Positions 33,881 through 42,501 are shown, counted from the stretch's first letter. The stretch is DNA of 64,000 bases from Micromonospora sp. NBC_00389 (GCF_036059255.1 NZ_CP107947.1:806001-870000), one strand, 5' to 3'. The notes: generated by a model not told the origin, from the letters alone. Numbers and translations are program-made.

Positions 33881-34708
33881 TTACAGGCCGAGCAGCTCGC
33901 GGGCCTCCGCGGTGGTCAGCGGCGGCCGCTGGGCGAGCTGGGCGAAACCGACCGCGCGGGCGACCAGTTGCATGTTGGACTCCACCGGCCGGCCCTTGGC
34001 GTACGTCACGGTGTCCTCCATGCCGACCCGCAGGTGCCCACCGGTCGACAGCGAGGCCAACATGACCGGGATCGTGCTGCGACCGATGCCGGTGGCCGCG
34101 AAGGTGGTGCCCTCCGGCAGGTCCCGCAGCATCCGGTGCGCCGCGACCAACGTCTCGGTGGTGCCCGGCATACCGCCCGGCACACCCATCACGAAGTCGA
34201 CGTGCACGTGCCCCCCGGCCGGCAGGCCGTACCTGCCCAACAGCCGCTGCAACGCGGACAGGTGGCCGAGGTCGAAGATCTCGTACTCCGGCACGATCCC
34301 GCGCTCCTGCATCCGGGTGTGCAGGTCGACGATGAACTCCCAGCGGTTGAGGAAGACGTCGTCGCCGAAGTTGACCGTGCCCATGGTGCACGAGGCCATG
34401 TCCGGGCGGGCGTCGAGCACGGCCAGCCGGGATGCCTCCGGGTCGGTCACCGCGCCGCCGGAGGAGAGCTGCACGATCAGGTCGGTGCTCTCGCGGAGCG
34501 CCGCCACGGTCTCCCGCAGGCGCACCGGGTCGAGGGTCGGCCGCGCCGCGTCGTCGCGGATGTGGACGTGGATCACGGCAGCGCCGAGGGCCTCGCACTC
34601 CTTGGCGGTGAGCACCAGCTCGTCGAGCGTCACCGGCAGCGCCGGCACCTCCGCCTTGGCCGACTCCGCGCCGGTCGGGGCTACCGTGATCAACGTCCCT
34701 GTCGTCAT
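33881..34708 (-). CDS. Beta-keto acid cleavage enzyme (BKACE, DUF849 family)
   Basis: A 275-residue TIM-barrel enzyme of the 3-keto-5-aminohexanoate cleavage family, which condenses a beta-keto acid with acetyl-CoA. Zinc-site segments are AAVIHVHIRDD (HxH) and the Glu in EYEIFDLGH; also VQLSSGGAVTDPEAS, DMASCTMGTVNFGDDVF and HLRVGMEDTVTYAKG. No lysine-fermentation neighbours, so its keto acid is undetermined. ATG 34708 follows TAGGAT by 7 nt (leaderless). Confidence 0.88.
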   Translation of the reverse strand: MTTGTLITVAPTGAESAKAEVPALPVTLDELVLTAKECEALGAAVIHVHIRDDAARPTLDPVRLRETVAALRESTDLIVQLSSGGAVTDPEASRLAVLDARPDMASCTMGTVNFGDDVFLNRWEFIVDLHTRMQERGIVPEYEIFDLGHLSALQRLLGRYGLPAGGHVHVDFVMGVPGGMPGTTETLVAAHRMLRDLPEGTTFAATGIGRSTIPVMLASLSTGGHLRVGMEDTVTYAKGRPVESNMQLVARAVGFAQLAQRPPLTTAEARELLGL

Positions 34709-34731
34709 GCCGGCGATCCTAGACGGCCCGG

Positions 34732-35853
34732 TCAGGCCGGGTCGATCGCCGCCGCGGTCTCGCCGATCCGCAGCGCGGCGTCCTCCGGGACGTTCCGCTT
34801 CAGCACCGCCAGGGCGATCTGGCCCAGCTCGTGGTGCAGCACGGCGGTGCCGACGAAGCCCACCGTCCGGCCGTCGAGGGTCACCGGCGTACCGGCGGTC
34901 GGCGGCTGGTCGGTGGTGATCCCGTCCAGGTGCAGCAGCACCAGCCGACGCGGCGGACGGCCCATGTTGTGCACCCGGGCCACCGTCTCCTGCCCCCGGT
35001 AGCAGCCCTTGTCCAGGTGCACGGCCGGGCCGATCAGGTCCACCTCGGCCGGGATCGTCCGGTGGTCGGTGTCCACCCCGACCCGGGGCCGCCGGGCGGC
35101 CACCCGGATCGCCTCGTACGCCCAGAGCCCGGCGACCGGTACGCCAGCGCCGCGCAGCTCCGCCACCACCTGCTCCATCGCGGCCCGGGGCACCAGCAGG
35201 TCCACCCCGAGCGGGCCGCGTCGGGCCCACCCGCCGGTGGGTAGCGGGCGTACGTCGTACCGAACGCTCGCTCGGGGTGGCACGGCACCGGCAGCGAACT
35301 TCGGACCCGGCACGGCGATCAGGTCCGGTGCGGCCATCCCGGTCACGCCGAGCACGCCGAGCACGCCCAGCACGTCCGTCGCCGCCGGCCCGACCAGCGA
35401 CAGCAGCGCCCGCTCGGCGGTGGCGTCGCGCGGCTCGACCTTGCTGAAGAACCGCATCTTCTCCAGGTACGCCAGCAGGCCGGCGGTCGCCCCCGGCTCA
35501 GTGTCCAGCCAGGTGGTCTCGCCATCCTCGGCGACCATGGCATGTTGCTCGACGTGCCCGTGCGGGGACAGCACCAGCAGTTCGGTGCCGTCGTTGGCGG
35601 CCAATGTCGCCAGGTGCTGCGAGGTGATCGTGTGCAGCCAACTGGCCCGCTCCTCCCCCGGCACCGCGATGATCCCCCGGTGCGACCGGTCGACCAGGCC
35701 GACCTCGGTGTCCAGGATGCGCTGCTCGCGCAGCGGGTCGCCGTAGTGCGCGGCCACCCCTCGCACCCCGGCCGCCGCGTGTGCCGGCTCCGGCTGGTCG
35801 CGGCTGGCCTCGTCGATACTCTCGACGGCCACCGCACCCGCTATGTCGATCAT
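34732..35853 (-). CDS. ygfZ: YgfZ/GcvT-like folate-binding protein
   Basis: A 373-residue protein of the YgfZ family, involved in repair or assembly of Fe-S clusters with a folate cofactor. The diagnostic motif KGCYRGQE is present (DKGCYRGQETVARVHN), along with GIIAVPGEERASWLHTITSQ at the N-terminus. Internal oddity: a 9-bp unit repeats three times (codons for LGV LGV LGV, about 35344-35380). ATG overlaps the Fur-family stop by 4 nt (ATGA), so the two are coupled. Confidence 0.9.
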   Translation of the reverse strand: MIDIAGAVAVESIDEASRDQPEPAHAAAGVRGVAAHYGDPLREQRILDTEVGLVDRSHRGIIAVPGEERASWLHTITSQHLATLAANDGTELLVLSPHGHVEQHAMVAEDGETTWLDTEPGATAGLLAYLEKMRFFSKVEPRDATAERALLSLVGPAATDVLGVLGVLGVTGMAAPDLIAVPGPKFAAGAVPPRASVRYDVRPLPTGGWARRGPLGVDLLVPRAAMEQVVAELRGAGVPVAGLWAYEAIRVAARRPRVGVDTDHRTIPAEVDLIGPAVHLDKGCYRGQETVARVHNMGRPPRRLVLLHLDGITTDQPPTAGTPVTLDGRTVGFVGTAVLHHELGQIALAVLKRNVPEDAALRIGETAAAIDPA

Positions 35854-36278
35854 TTCTGGTCCCCGTTCTCGCAGCGTCCGCAGACACCGAAGAGTGACAC
35901 GTGCCCGATGTCCACCCGGAACCCGCGCTGCGCGACCAACTGGTCGGCGAGCGGGCGGAGCAACTCCGGATCGATCTCGTCGATCGCGCCACACTCCCGG
36001 CAGACCAGGTGGACGTGCTGGTGCTCACCGGCCGCGTGGTAGGTCGGCGAGCCGTGCGAGAGGTGCGTGTGGGTCACCAGGCCGAGCCGTTCCAGCAGCT
36101 CCAGCGTGCGGTAGATGGTGGTGATGTTGACGCCGGCAGCGACCTCCCGCACCGCGTTGTGCACCTGCTCGGGGCTGGCGTGGCCCAGATCGAGCACCGC
36201 TTGGAGGACAAGCTGCCGCTGGGCCGTCAGCCGCAGCCCACGGGCCCGCAGCATTTCCGCGAGGGAGGATTCGGACAC
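35850..36278 (-). CDS. Fur-family metalloregulator, Nur-like
   Basis: A 142-residue regulator: winged helix (RGLRLTAQRQLVLQAVLDLG, GVNITTIYRTLELLERLGLV), then a dimerisation domain with metal ligands (HQHVHLVCRECG) and a C-terminal CGRC. The segments RLTAQRQLVLQAV, INI/VNITTIYRTLELLE and HLSHGSPTYH recall Streptomyces Nur (nickel) more than Zur or FurA, but metal choice is inferred. GTG 36278 is preceded by TATGAT at 6 nt (leaderless). It forms a two-gene unit with ygfZ. Confidence 0.85.
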   Translation of the reverse strand: MSESSLAEMLRARGLRLTAQRQLVLQAVLDLGHASPEQVHNAVREVAAGVNITTIYRTLELLERLGLVTHTHLSHGSPTYHAAGEHQHVHLVCRECGAIDEIDPELLRPLADQLVAQRGFRVDIGHVSLFGVCGRCENGDQK

Positions 36279-36347
36279 CGTCCGATCATAGTTCGGCAAC
36301 CATGCCGATCTCCGCATCGCGATGGACCGCCGCTAGGCTCGACGGTC

Positions 36348-37229
36348 ATGGTGATGTCGTCCGTCGGAAAGGTCGCGGCCGACCCGACCGCGCGGATCGT
36401 CGTCCTCGGCCGCGGCCCGGTGCCGGCCGGCGAGCCCGTGCTCCGCGGTGACGACCTCGGTGTGCTGCGCGGCGACGGCCTCTTCGAGACCATGCACCTG
36501 CGCCAGGGCCGGCCGTGGCTGCGCGACGAGCACCTGGCCCGGCTGGCCGCCTCGGCTGCCGCCGTCGAGCTGGCCCTGCCACCCATCGCCGCGCTGATCG
36601 ACCTGCTCGACACCGTGCGCGCGGGCTGGCCGGCGCGGGTGGAGGGGGCGCTGCGACTGGTCTGCACCCGTGGCCCGGAGGCCGGCGGCCCGCCGAGCGT
36701 CTACGCCACGCTGACCGAGGTGCCCGCGTCGTCCCGGGTGGCCCGTCGGGACGGGATCAGCGTGGCAACCCTGCCGCTGGGGGTGCCCGCGGGGGCACGC
36801 ACCGGACTGGACTGGCTGCCCGCCGGGATCAAATCCACTTCGTACGCGGTCAACACCGCCGCCCGCCGCTGGGCCGACCGGGCCGGGGTGGACGACGTGC
36901 TCTGGATCTCCTCCGACGGGTACGCGCTGGAGGGCCCCACCGCCAACGTGGTGTGGCTCACCGGCGGCACGCTCTGCACCGTGCCCGCCGCCACCACCGG
37001 CATCCTGCCCGGCACGACCGTCGCCTGGCTGCTGGGCCACGCTGGCGAGCTGGGCCTGACCGCCGCCGAGCGGATGGTCACCCCAGCCGAGCTGCACGCG
37101 GCGGACGGCATCTGGTTCACCTCGTCGGTCCGCGGGCTCACCGAGATCCACACGCTGGACGGGGTGCGCCGGGCGCGCTGCCCGCGTACCCCCGCCCTGC
37201 ACGCCGTGCTGGGTTTCCCCGTCCCGTGA
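36348..37229 (+). CDS. Class IV aminotransferase / aminodeoxychorismate lyase-like
   Basis: A 293-residue PLP enzyme of fold type IV (PabC, BCAT, D-amino acid transaminase family). The Schiff-base Lys is in LPAGIKSTSYAVNTAAR; other family pieces are RGDGLFETM, EGPTANVVWL and TTGILPGTTVAWLL. Small size and RGDGLFETM fit aminodeoxychorismate lyase (para-aminobenzoate synthesis), though no pabAB is nearby. ATG 36348 has TAGGCT 8 nt upstream (leaderless); GTG 36351 or ATG 36354 also possible. Confidence 0.82.
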   Translation: MVMSSVGKVAADPTARIVVLGRGPVPAGEPVLRGDDLGVLRGDGLFETMHLRQGRPWLRDEHLARLAASAAAVELALPPIAALIDLLDTVRAGWPARVEGALRLVCTRGPEAGGPPSVYATLTEVPASSRVARRDGISVATLPLGVPAGARTGLDWLPAGIKSTSYAVNTAARRWADRAGVDDVLWISSDGYALEGPTANVVWLTGGTLCTVPAATTGILPGTTVAWLLGHAGELGLTAAERMVTPAELHAADGIWFTSSVRGLTEIHTLDGVRRARCPRTPALHAVLGFPVP

Positions 37230-37232
37230 CGG

Positions 37233-37832
37233 TCAGCCGCCGACCCGGACGAGCCGGGCGGACAGGTGCGGGCTGAGCCCGTGCCCCATCGCGGCCATGT
37301 CCTGGGCGTAGAGCAGCGCGCCCTCGACGATGCCGAAGAGCCGGTGCCCGCCGGTGACCTCCTTGGCGGTCGCCGTCCGGACCACCGCGTCGGTGGCGAA
37401 CTCGACCTGGGTGCCGTTGCGCTTACCGAGGTGGAGCTCCATCACCCCGCTCGGGGTGGTCAGCAGAGCCTCCAGCTCGTCGGTGGCCCGGCCGTCCACC
37501 AGCACCGGCCGCCACCAGCCGACCTCACGCCCGGCGGGGCGGACCGGCTTGCTCTGCTCGTCGAGGATCCAGGCGCGGGACTCGTAGTGCAGGAACGGAC
37601 GGCCGTCGTGGCTGATCCGGATCTCCTGGGCGTAGTCGAAGTCCTCGACGGTGGGGAAACCACCCTTGCCACGGCCGCGCCACAGGCCGATGTAGGGCAG
37701 CAGGCCGTCCAACGCCGGGTGCAGCTTCGGCCCGACCCGCAGGTCGTGACTCTCCTCGAACGGGTACGGGTCGACCGGCGGCGCGTTCAGCCACGGGGGC
37801 TGCAGCGGGTTCTCGTCGCTCACCAGCGTCAC
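37233..37832 (-). CDS. Nitrobindin/FABP-like heme-binding protein (DUF1794)
   Basis: A 199-residue beta-barrel like M. tuberculosis Rv2717c, a heme protein with peroxynitrite isomerase activity. The family motif GLWRGRGKGGFPT (GxWxGxG) and the heme-ligand His near the end (MAAMGHGLSPHLSARL) are present. GTG 37830-37832 overlaps the stop of a 34-codon gene upstream (GTGA) with AGAGGA 5 nt upstream; a TTG at 37835 is less likely. Confidence 0.88.
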   Translation of the reverse strand: MTLVSDENPLQPPWLNAPPVDPYPFEESHDLRVGPKLHPALDGLLPYIGLWRGRGKGGFPTVEDFDYAQEIRISHDGRPFLHYESRAWILDEQSKPVRPAGREVGWWRPVLVDGRATDELEALLTTPSGVMELHLGKRNGTQVEFATDAVVRTATAKEVTGGHRLFGIVEGALLYAQDMAAMGHGLSPHLSARLVRVGG

Positions 37833-37933
37833 CAACGTCCTCTCGATATGCGTACGGCGAGGTAGACCAGGCCACCGGCGAGCCCGCCCAGGCCGGCGAC
37901 CAGCAGGCTGACGAACCCGATCTCGGTAACCAT
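37829..37933 (-). CDS. Small single-helix membrane protein (34 aa)
   Basis: MVTEIGFVSLLVAGLGGL is followed by AGGLVYLAVRISRGRW: one hydrophobic helix with a basic C-terminus. ATG 37931-37933 has TAGGAT 7 nt upstream (leaderless), and the stop overlaps the nitrobindin-like gene's GTG by 4 nt. Good codon bias, translational coupling and the promoter make this a real small gene. It might tether or assist the heme protein at the membrane; no family recognised. Confidence 0.72.
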   Translation of the reverse strand: MVTEIGFVSLLVAGLGGLAGGLVYLAVRISRGRW

Positions 37934-37940
37934 CCCGGCC

Positions 37941-37950
37941 ATCCTATGCT
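37941..37950. promoter_or_regulatory. Overlapping divergent -10 elements
   Basis: In ATCCTATGCT the forward -10 TATGCT (37945-37950) and the reverse -10 TAGGAT (37941-37946) share the central TA. Each lies 7 nt from a start codon (ATG 37958 forward, ATG 37933 reverse), so both transcripts would be leaderless and only one polymerase could bind at a time. Confidence 0.7.
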
Positions 37951-37957
37951 GGGCCTC

Positions 37958-38320
37958 ATGGCCCGCACTCTCGTCGTCAAGGCCACCGCGGGGGCGGACG
38001 CCCCGGAGCGGTGTGCGCAGGCGTTCACGGTCGCCGCCACGGCGGTCGCGGCCGGGGTGGACGTATCGCTCTGGCTGACCGGCGAGGCGACGTGGTTCGC
38101 GCTGCCCGGCCGTGCCCAGGAGTTCGAGCTGCCGCATTCCGCCCCGCTGGCCGAGCTGCTGCACGTCATCCTGACCAGTGGCAGGGTGACCGCCTGCACC
38201 CAGTGCGCGGCCCGGCGGGAGATCGGCCCGGACGACGTACTGCCCGGCGTCCGGATCGCGGGCGCCGCGGCCTTCGTCGAGGAGGCGCTGGCCGAGGGCG
38301 CGCAGGCCCTGGTCTACTGA
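37958..38320 (+). CDS. DsrE-family protein
   Basis: A 120-residue DsrE/F-like protein, a fold used for sulfur relay and small-molecule redox. It begins ARTLVVKATAGADAPERCAQA and has LWLTGEATWFALPG; two Cys in TACTQCAARR (about residues 82-85) could carry persulfide. Partner unknown. Shares its promoter DNA with the small membrane protein on the other strand. Confidence 0.75.
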   Translation: MARTLVVKATAGADAPERCAQAFTVAATAVAAGVDVSLWLTGEATWFALPGRAQEFELPHSAPLAELLHVILTSGRVTACTQCAARREIGPDDVLPGVRIAGAAAFVEEALAEGAQALVY

Positions 38321-38401
38321 CCAGCGGCGGGACGACCCGGACGGTAGGGGCGGAGTGCGGATACCGACCCGACATCTCGGACGGCTGCCTACGATTCGGA
38401 T

Positions 38402-38785
38402 GTGACCGAGGCGACGGAGAGGTTCTTCGAATCACTGCCGGCGCGTGCCCCGGAGGTCCTCGGCGGCCTGGTCGCCGGAACCCTTCAGATTGACCTCGGC
38501 ACCGACGACCAGACGACCGAGCACTGGCTGGTCCGGATGCGGCCGGGGTCGGTGCAGGTCAGCCGCAACCGCGGGCCTGCCGACGCCATCTGGTACAGCA
38601 GCGCGGCCCTGTTCGACCGGCTGGTGACCGGCGAGGCCCAGGGGGTCGCGGCGGTGCTGCGCAACGAGAGCACGTTCAGCGGGAACGTGGTGCTCTTCCT
38701 GGCCTTCCGGCGGTTCTTCCCGAACCCGCCGGGCACCCGCGACCCGCGCGAGGTGGCTCGGAAGCAGGCCGGGCGGATGGCGTGA
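38402..38785 (+). CDS. SCP2 sterol-transfer-like protein
   Basis: A 127-residue SCP2-fold protein (lipid or hydrophobic-ligand carrier): FFESLPARAPEVLGGLVAG, a strand-rich middle (QTTEHWLVRMRPGSVQVSR), DAIWYSSAALFDRLVTGEA and a C-terminal FRRFFPNPPG. GTG 38402 is preceded by TACGAT at 6 nt (leaderless). Its stop overlaps the start of the glycogen debranching gene by 4 nt, an unexpected coupling of a lipid-binding fold with glycogen turnover. Confidence 0.78.
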   Translation: MTEATERFFESLPARAPEVLGGLVAGTLQIDLGTDDQTTEHWLVRMRPGSVQVSRNRGPADAIWYSSAALFDRLVTGEAQGVAAVLRNESTFSGNVVLFLAFRRFFPNPPGTRDPREVARKQAGRMA

Positions 38786-40836
38786 ACGATCTCGTCAGCA
38801 TCCTGGACGGCAACACCTTCCTGGTCAGCGACCGGACGGGGGACATCGAGCCGTCCTACGACTTCCCGACCGGGCTGTTCTCCTTCGACACCCGCTTCCT
38901 GTCCAACTGGGTGCTCACCCTGGACGGCGAGCGGCTGCACGCCCTGTCGATGGACGATTCCGAGTCGTACCGGACCAAGTTCTTCCTGGCCCCCGGCGAA
39001 CCGACGCACTACCTGGACGCCAAGGCGTCGGTGATCCGCAGCCGGGCGATCGTGGGCAGCTTCGAGGAGGAGCTGACCGTGCTGAACCACACCGGCGAGG
39101 AAGTCGAGTTCACCGTCCGGGTGGAGATGGCGTCTGACTTCGCCGACCTTTTCGAGATCAAGAACGCCCGGCGGAAGCGCGGTCAGACGACGATTTCGGT
39201 GGCCGACAACGAGTTGCGCCTGACCTACCGGCGGGAGGCGTTCCACCGGGAGACGCTGATCACCTCCAGCGCACCGGCCATGGTCGACTCCTCCGGGATG
39301 ATCTTCCAGATCCGGATCGCCCGGAACAGCGAGTGGAGCACCCGGCTGCACGTGTCCACCGTCGTCTACGGCGCGCGGGGGGAGGACATCCGGGCCACCC
39401 TGCCGTACGGCGGCAGCCGCAGCGCGGACGCCATCCGCGCCGAGCAGCAGGAGCTGATCGACCGGGCGCCGAAGCTCGGCTGCGACTGCGAGCCGTTGGC
39501 CGGGGCGTACCGGCGCAGCCTCAACGACCTGGCCGCGCTGCGCTATGAGTCGATCGCCCTGGGCGTGCGGCTGCTCGCCGCCGGGCTGCCCTGGTTCATG
39601 ACCCTGTTCGGCCGGGACAGCATCATCACCTCGTTGCAGGTGCTACCGTTCCTGCCGGAGCTGATCCCGCCGACCATCGTGATGCTGGCCGGCCTGCAGG
39701 GGCACCGGGTGGACGACTTCCGGGACGAGGAGCCGGGCAAGATCCTGCACGAGCTGCGGTACGGGGAGACCGCCGGTTTCGAGGAGCAGCCGCACTCGCC
39801 GTACTACGGGTCGGCCGACTCGACGCCGCTGTTCATCATCCTGATCGACGAGTACGAGCGCTGGACCGGCGACTCCGAGTTGATCCGGCGGCTGGAACCG
39901 CAGGTGCGCGCGGCGCTGGAGTGGATCGACACCTACGGCGACCTGCTCGGCACCGGCTACCTCTGGTACCAGACCCGCAACCCGGAGACCGGCCTGCAGA
40001 ACCAGTGCTGGAAGGACTCCTGGGATGCCATCTCGTACGCCGACGGCCGGTTGCCCGGCTTTCCCCGGGCCACCTGTGAGCTGCAGGGCTACGCGTACGA
40101 CGCGAAGATCCGGGCCGCCCGGCTGGCCCGGACGTTCTGGAACGACCCGGCCTACGCCGACCGGCTGGAGCGGGAGGCCGCCGCGCTCAAGCAGCGGTTC
40201 AACCACGACTTCTGGATCGCCGACCGCGGGTACTACGCGCTCGCCCTGGACGCCGACGGGAAGCAGGTCGACGCGCTGTCCTCGAACATCGGGCACCTGC
40301 TGTGGAGCGGAATCGTCGACGAGTCCCGGGCCGGCAAGGTGGTCGAGCACCTGCTCGGGCCGCGACTGTTCTCCGGCTGGGGGGTGCGGACCCTCGCCGA
40401 GGACCAGGGCCGGTACAACCCGATCGGCTACCACGTGGGCACCGTCTGGCCGTTCGACAACTCGATCACCGCCTGGGGGTTGTGGCGGTACGGCTTCCGG
40501 AACGAGGCCGGGCTGATCTGCGACGCGATGCTGGCCGCATCCCGCTACTTCGATGGCCGGCTGCCCGAGGCGTTCGCCGGCTACGCCCGGGACCTCACCG
40601 ACTACCCGGTGGAGTACCCGACCGCGTGCAGCCCGCAGGCGTGGTCGACCGGCACACCGCTGCTGCTGCTGCGGGTGATGCTGGGGCTGGAGCCGCAGGG
40701 CGAGCACCTGATCATCGATCCGGCCGTGCCACCAGGCATGGGCCGGATCGAGCTGCTGGACATCCCCGGCCGGTGGGGTCGGGTCGACGCACTGGGCCGC
40801 AGCCGCGGCCCGGAGGAGCAGCAGCCGGGCGTCTGA
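38782..40836 (+). CDS. Amylo-alpha-1,6-glucosidase (glycogen debranching enzyme)
   Basis: A 684-residue enzyme with an N-terminal beta-sandwich (DUF-type, residues about 5-210) and a C-terminal GH133-like (alpha/alpha)6 barrel. Core segments: LPWFMTLFGRDSIITSLQ, YYGSADSTPLFIILIDEY, WKDSWDAISYADG (acidic catalytic region) and GYHVGTVWPFDNSITAWGLW. Removes alpha-1,6 branches in glycogen or storage glucans. GTG 38782 overlaps the SCP2 gene's stop. Confidence 0.9.
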   Translation: MNDLVSILDGNTFLVSDRTGDIEPSYDFPTGLFSFDTRFLSNWVLTLDGERLHALSMDDSESYRTKFFLAPGEPTHYLDAKASVIRSRAIVGSFEEELTVLNHTGEEVEFTVRVEMASDFADLFEIKNARRKRGQTTISVADNELRLTYRREAFHRETLITSSAPAMVDSSGMIFQIRIARNSEWSTRLHVSTVVYGARGEDIRATLPYGGSRSADAIRAEQQELIDRAPKLGCDCEPLAGAYRRSLNDLAALRYESIALGVRLLAAGLPWFMTLFGRDSIITSLQVLPFLPELIPPTIVMLAGLQGHRVDDFRDEEPGKILHELRYGETAGFEEQPHSPYYGSADSTPLFIILIDEYERWTGDSELIRRLEPQVRAALEWIDTYGDLLGTGYLWYQTRNPETGLQNQCWKDSWDAISYADGRLPGFPRATCELQGYAYDAKIRAARLARTFWNDPAYADRLEREAAALKQRFNHDFWIADRGYYALALDADGKQVDALSSNIGHLLWSGIVDESRAGKVVEHLLGPRLFSGWGVRTLAEDQGRYNPIGYHVGTVWPFDNSITAWGLWRYGFRNEAGLICDAMLAASRYFDGRLPEAFAGYARDLTDYPVEYPTACSPQAWSTGTPLLLLRVMLGLEPQGEHLIIDPAVPPGMGRIELLDIPGRWGRVDALGRSRGPEEQQPGV

Positions 40837-40854
40837 CCCGGCGGGATGCTCGGC

Positions 40855-41715
40855 TCAGCCAGGGCAGCCGACGGTGGCGGCCAGCCGGGCGGCGTCCGGG
40901 GTGAGGTCGGCCAGCACGGTGACCGGGCCGGCGCGGTACGCGTACACCGGGGGGTTGTCCAGCAGCGGGTTGCCGCCGGCCAGCGGTGCGAGCCCGCCCG
41001 GCGACGCGGCCGGGTCGGGACCGGCGGCGGACCGCGCGGTACGGGCCGACGCGCCGCCCGGACAGGGCGCGGTGACCAGCTCCGGCGCGGCGTCGGCCGG
41101 CCGGCCGAGCGCCCGCAGCGCGGCCGTCAGGGCGGCGACCTCCGGGCCGCCGTCGGTGGTCGAGGGCGGGGTGTAGCCGGAGCCAATCGGCCGACAGCCG
41201 GTGTCGACGGTCAACCGGATCCGACCGTCCCCGGTCGGCCGTCCCTGGACGGCGACGAACTCACCAGCGTCAGCGCGCAGCACCGGGCCGTCCCGCCCGG
41301 ACCCGACCCAGGCCCGCCAGTTGGCCGGAAGTCGCTCGGCGATCCCGGCCAGGACGGTGCGCTCGGTGCCGGCGGGCGCGAGCACACCGACCTCCCGGCG
41401 AAGCGTGGCACCGTCAGCGAGCGGGGTGACCCGGCAGCCCGACCCGATCCGCGCCGGGCTCAGCTCCAGCAGCCCGGCCGCGCCGGCCGCCCGGGCCAAC
41501 TCGCCGACCGCCCGGTCGACCACCGGGCCAGCCTGGTCGAGGGAGCGCTGCTCTCGCACGGTCGGTGGATCGTCGCGGACCGACGTCCAGGCGAGCAGGG
41601 CCAGCAGCACGGCCCAGACCACGCTCGCGACCAGCAGCCAGCGCCGCCGTCGCCGGGGTGCCGGCGCGGCGGGACCGGTCGACGGGGCCCACCCCGTCCG
41701 GACAGCACCGCTCAC
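40855..41715 (-). CDS. Membrane-anchored protein of unknown function
   Basis: A 286-residue protein with a basic N-terminus (APRRRRRW), one helix (LLVASVVWAVLLALLAWTSV, about residues 27-46) and an extracytoplasmic domain with several Cys (GSGCRVTPL, DTGCRPIGSG, TAPCPGG, VGCPG) that may form disulfides. No family recognised. Convergent with the debranching gene. GTG start without a clear ribosome binding site. Confidence 0.65.
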   Translation of the reverse strand: MSGAVRTGWAPSTGPAAPAPRRRRRWLLVASVVWAVLLALLAWTSVRDDPPTVREQRSLDQAGPVVDRAVGELARAAGAAGLLELSPARIGSGCRVTPLADGATLRREVGVLAPAGTERTVLAGIAERLPANWRAWVGSGRDGPVLRADAGEFVAVQGRPTGDGRIRLTVDTGCRPIGSGYTPPSTTDGGPEVAALTAALRALGRPADAAPELVTAPCPGGASARTARSAAGPDPAASPGGLAPLAGGNPLLDNPPVYAYRAGPVTVLADLTPDAARLAATVGCPG

Positions 41716-41803
41716 CCGGCCATGGTGTCACGGGCGATCCGCCGGCCCGGCGGCGACCGGCGCCCGCGGCGGCGGGTGGGCAGCCCGGGTCGTCGGGTGT
41801 TGG

Positions 41804-42349
41804 TCAGGCGGGCCGGGACGGCGGGTCGAGCCGGTAGCCGACGCCCCGCACGGTGTGCACCCGCGGCCCGCCCGGCAGGCTGCGCAGCTTGTGCCGGAGC
41901 CGCTTGATCGCGGAGTGCACGACTGCGCTGTCGCCCAGGTACGCGCCGTTCCAGACGGCCGCGAAGAGCTGCTGGTAGCTCCACACCACCGGCGGCGGAC
42001 CGATCAGCCGGGCGAGCAGCTCCCGCTCGGTGCGGGTGAGCGGGAGCGGATCACCGCACCAGGTGACCAGGCGCCCGGCCCGGTCGACGACCAGCTCGCC
42101 CCACGTGACCGGCCCCTGCGGCACCGCCGGCGGGCTGACCGGCGCGACGGCCGTGGCCGCGCCGCCCGGCGGCGACGGGAACAGCATGGCCCGCAGTTCG
42201 GCCAGGTCGACACAGCTCACCACCGGGCCGACCCCGTCGAGCTGGCGCACCACCCGCTCCCGCACCGAGACGTCCGCGGTGACGCAGACGACGATCGGGA
42301 CCCCTGCACCGGGCCTGGCGCCTTCACCCGCACTGACCGTGAATTCCAC
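41804..42349 (-). CDS. OmpR-type winged-helix regulator with atypical N-terminal domain
   Basis: A 181-residue protein with a short receiver-like region (VPIVVCVTADVSVRERVVRQL...VVSCVDLAELRAML) that lacks the acidic pocket, then a trans_reg_C winged helix (LTRTERELLARLIG, VWNGAYLGDSAVVHSAIKRLRHKL, VHTVRGVGYRLDPP). It probably acts without phosphorylation, like GlnR. I choose GTG 42347-42349 because upstream codons lose GC bias and CACTAT lies 6 nt away; starts at 42394 or 42406 are open. Confidence 0.75.
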   Translation of the reverse strand: MEFTVSAGEGARPGAGVPIVVCVTADVSVRERVVRQLDGVGPVVSCVDLAELRAMLFPSPPGGAATAVAPVSPPAVPQGPVTWGELVVDRAGRLVTWCGDPLPLTRTERELLARLIGPPPVVWSYQQLFAAVWNGAYLGDSAVVHSAIKRLRHKLRSLPGGPRVHTVRGVGYRLDPPSRPA

Positions 42350-42443
42350 CCGACGATAGTGACGTACGCCGATGGATTTCGGGGGGCGACCCATGGTCGA
42401 GGTCACGCTACGTAACTGACTCCGACCATCTCGACCGGGAAAC

Positions 42444-42484
42444 GACCGGGGCCGGTCACCCCACGAGGGTGACCGGCCCCGGTC
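42444..42484. terminator. Strong hairpin terminator after the sulfurtransferase operon
   Basis: GACCGGGGCCGGTCACCC and its exact complement form an 18-bp perfect stem with a 5-nt loop (CACGA), 17 bp beyond the DUF1416 stop. Confidence 0.85.
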
Positions 42485-42501
42485 GATCAGAGGGTGGGCT
42501 G

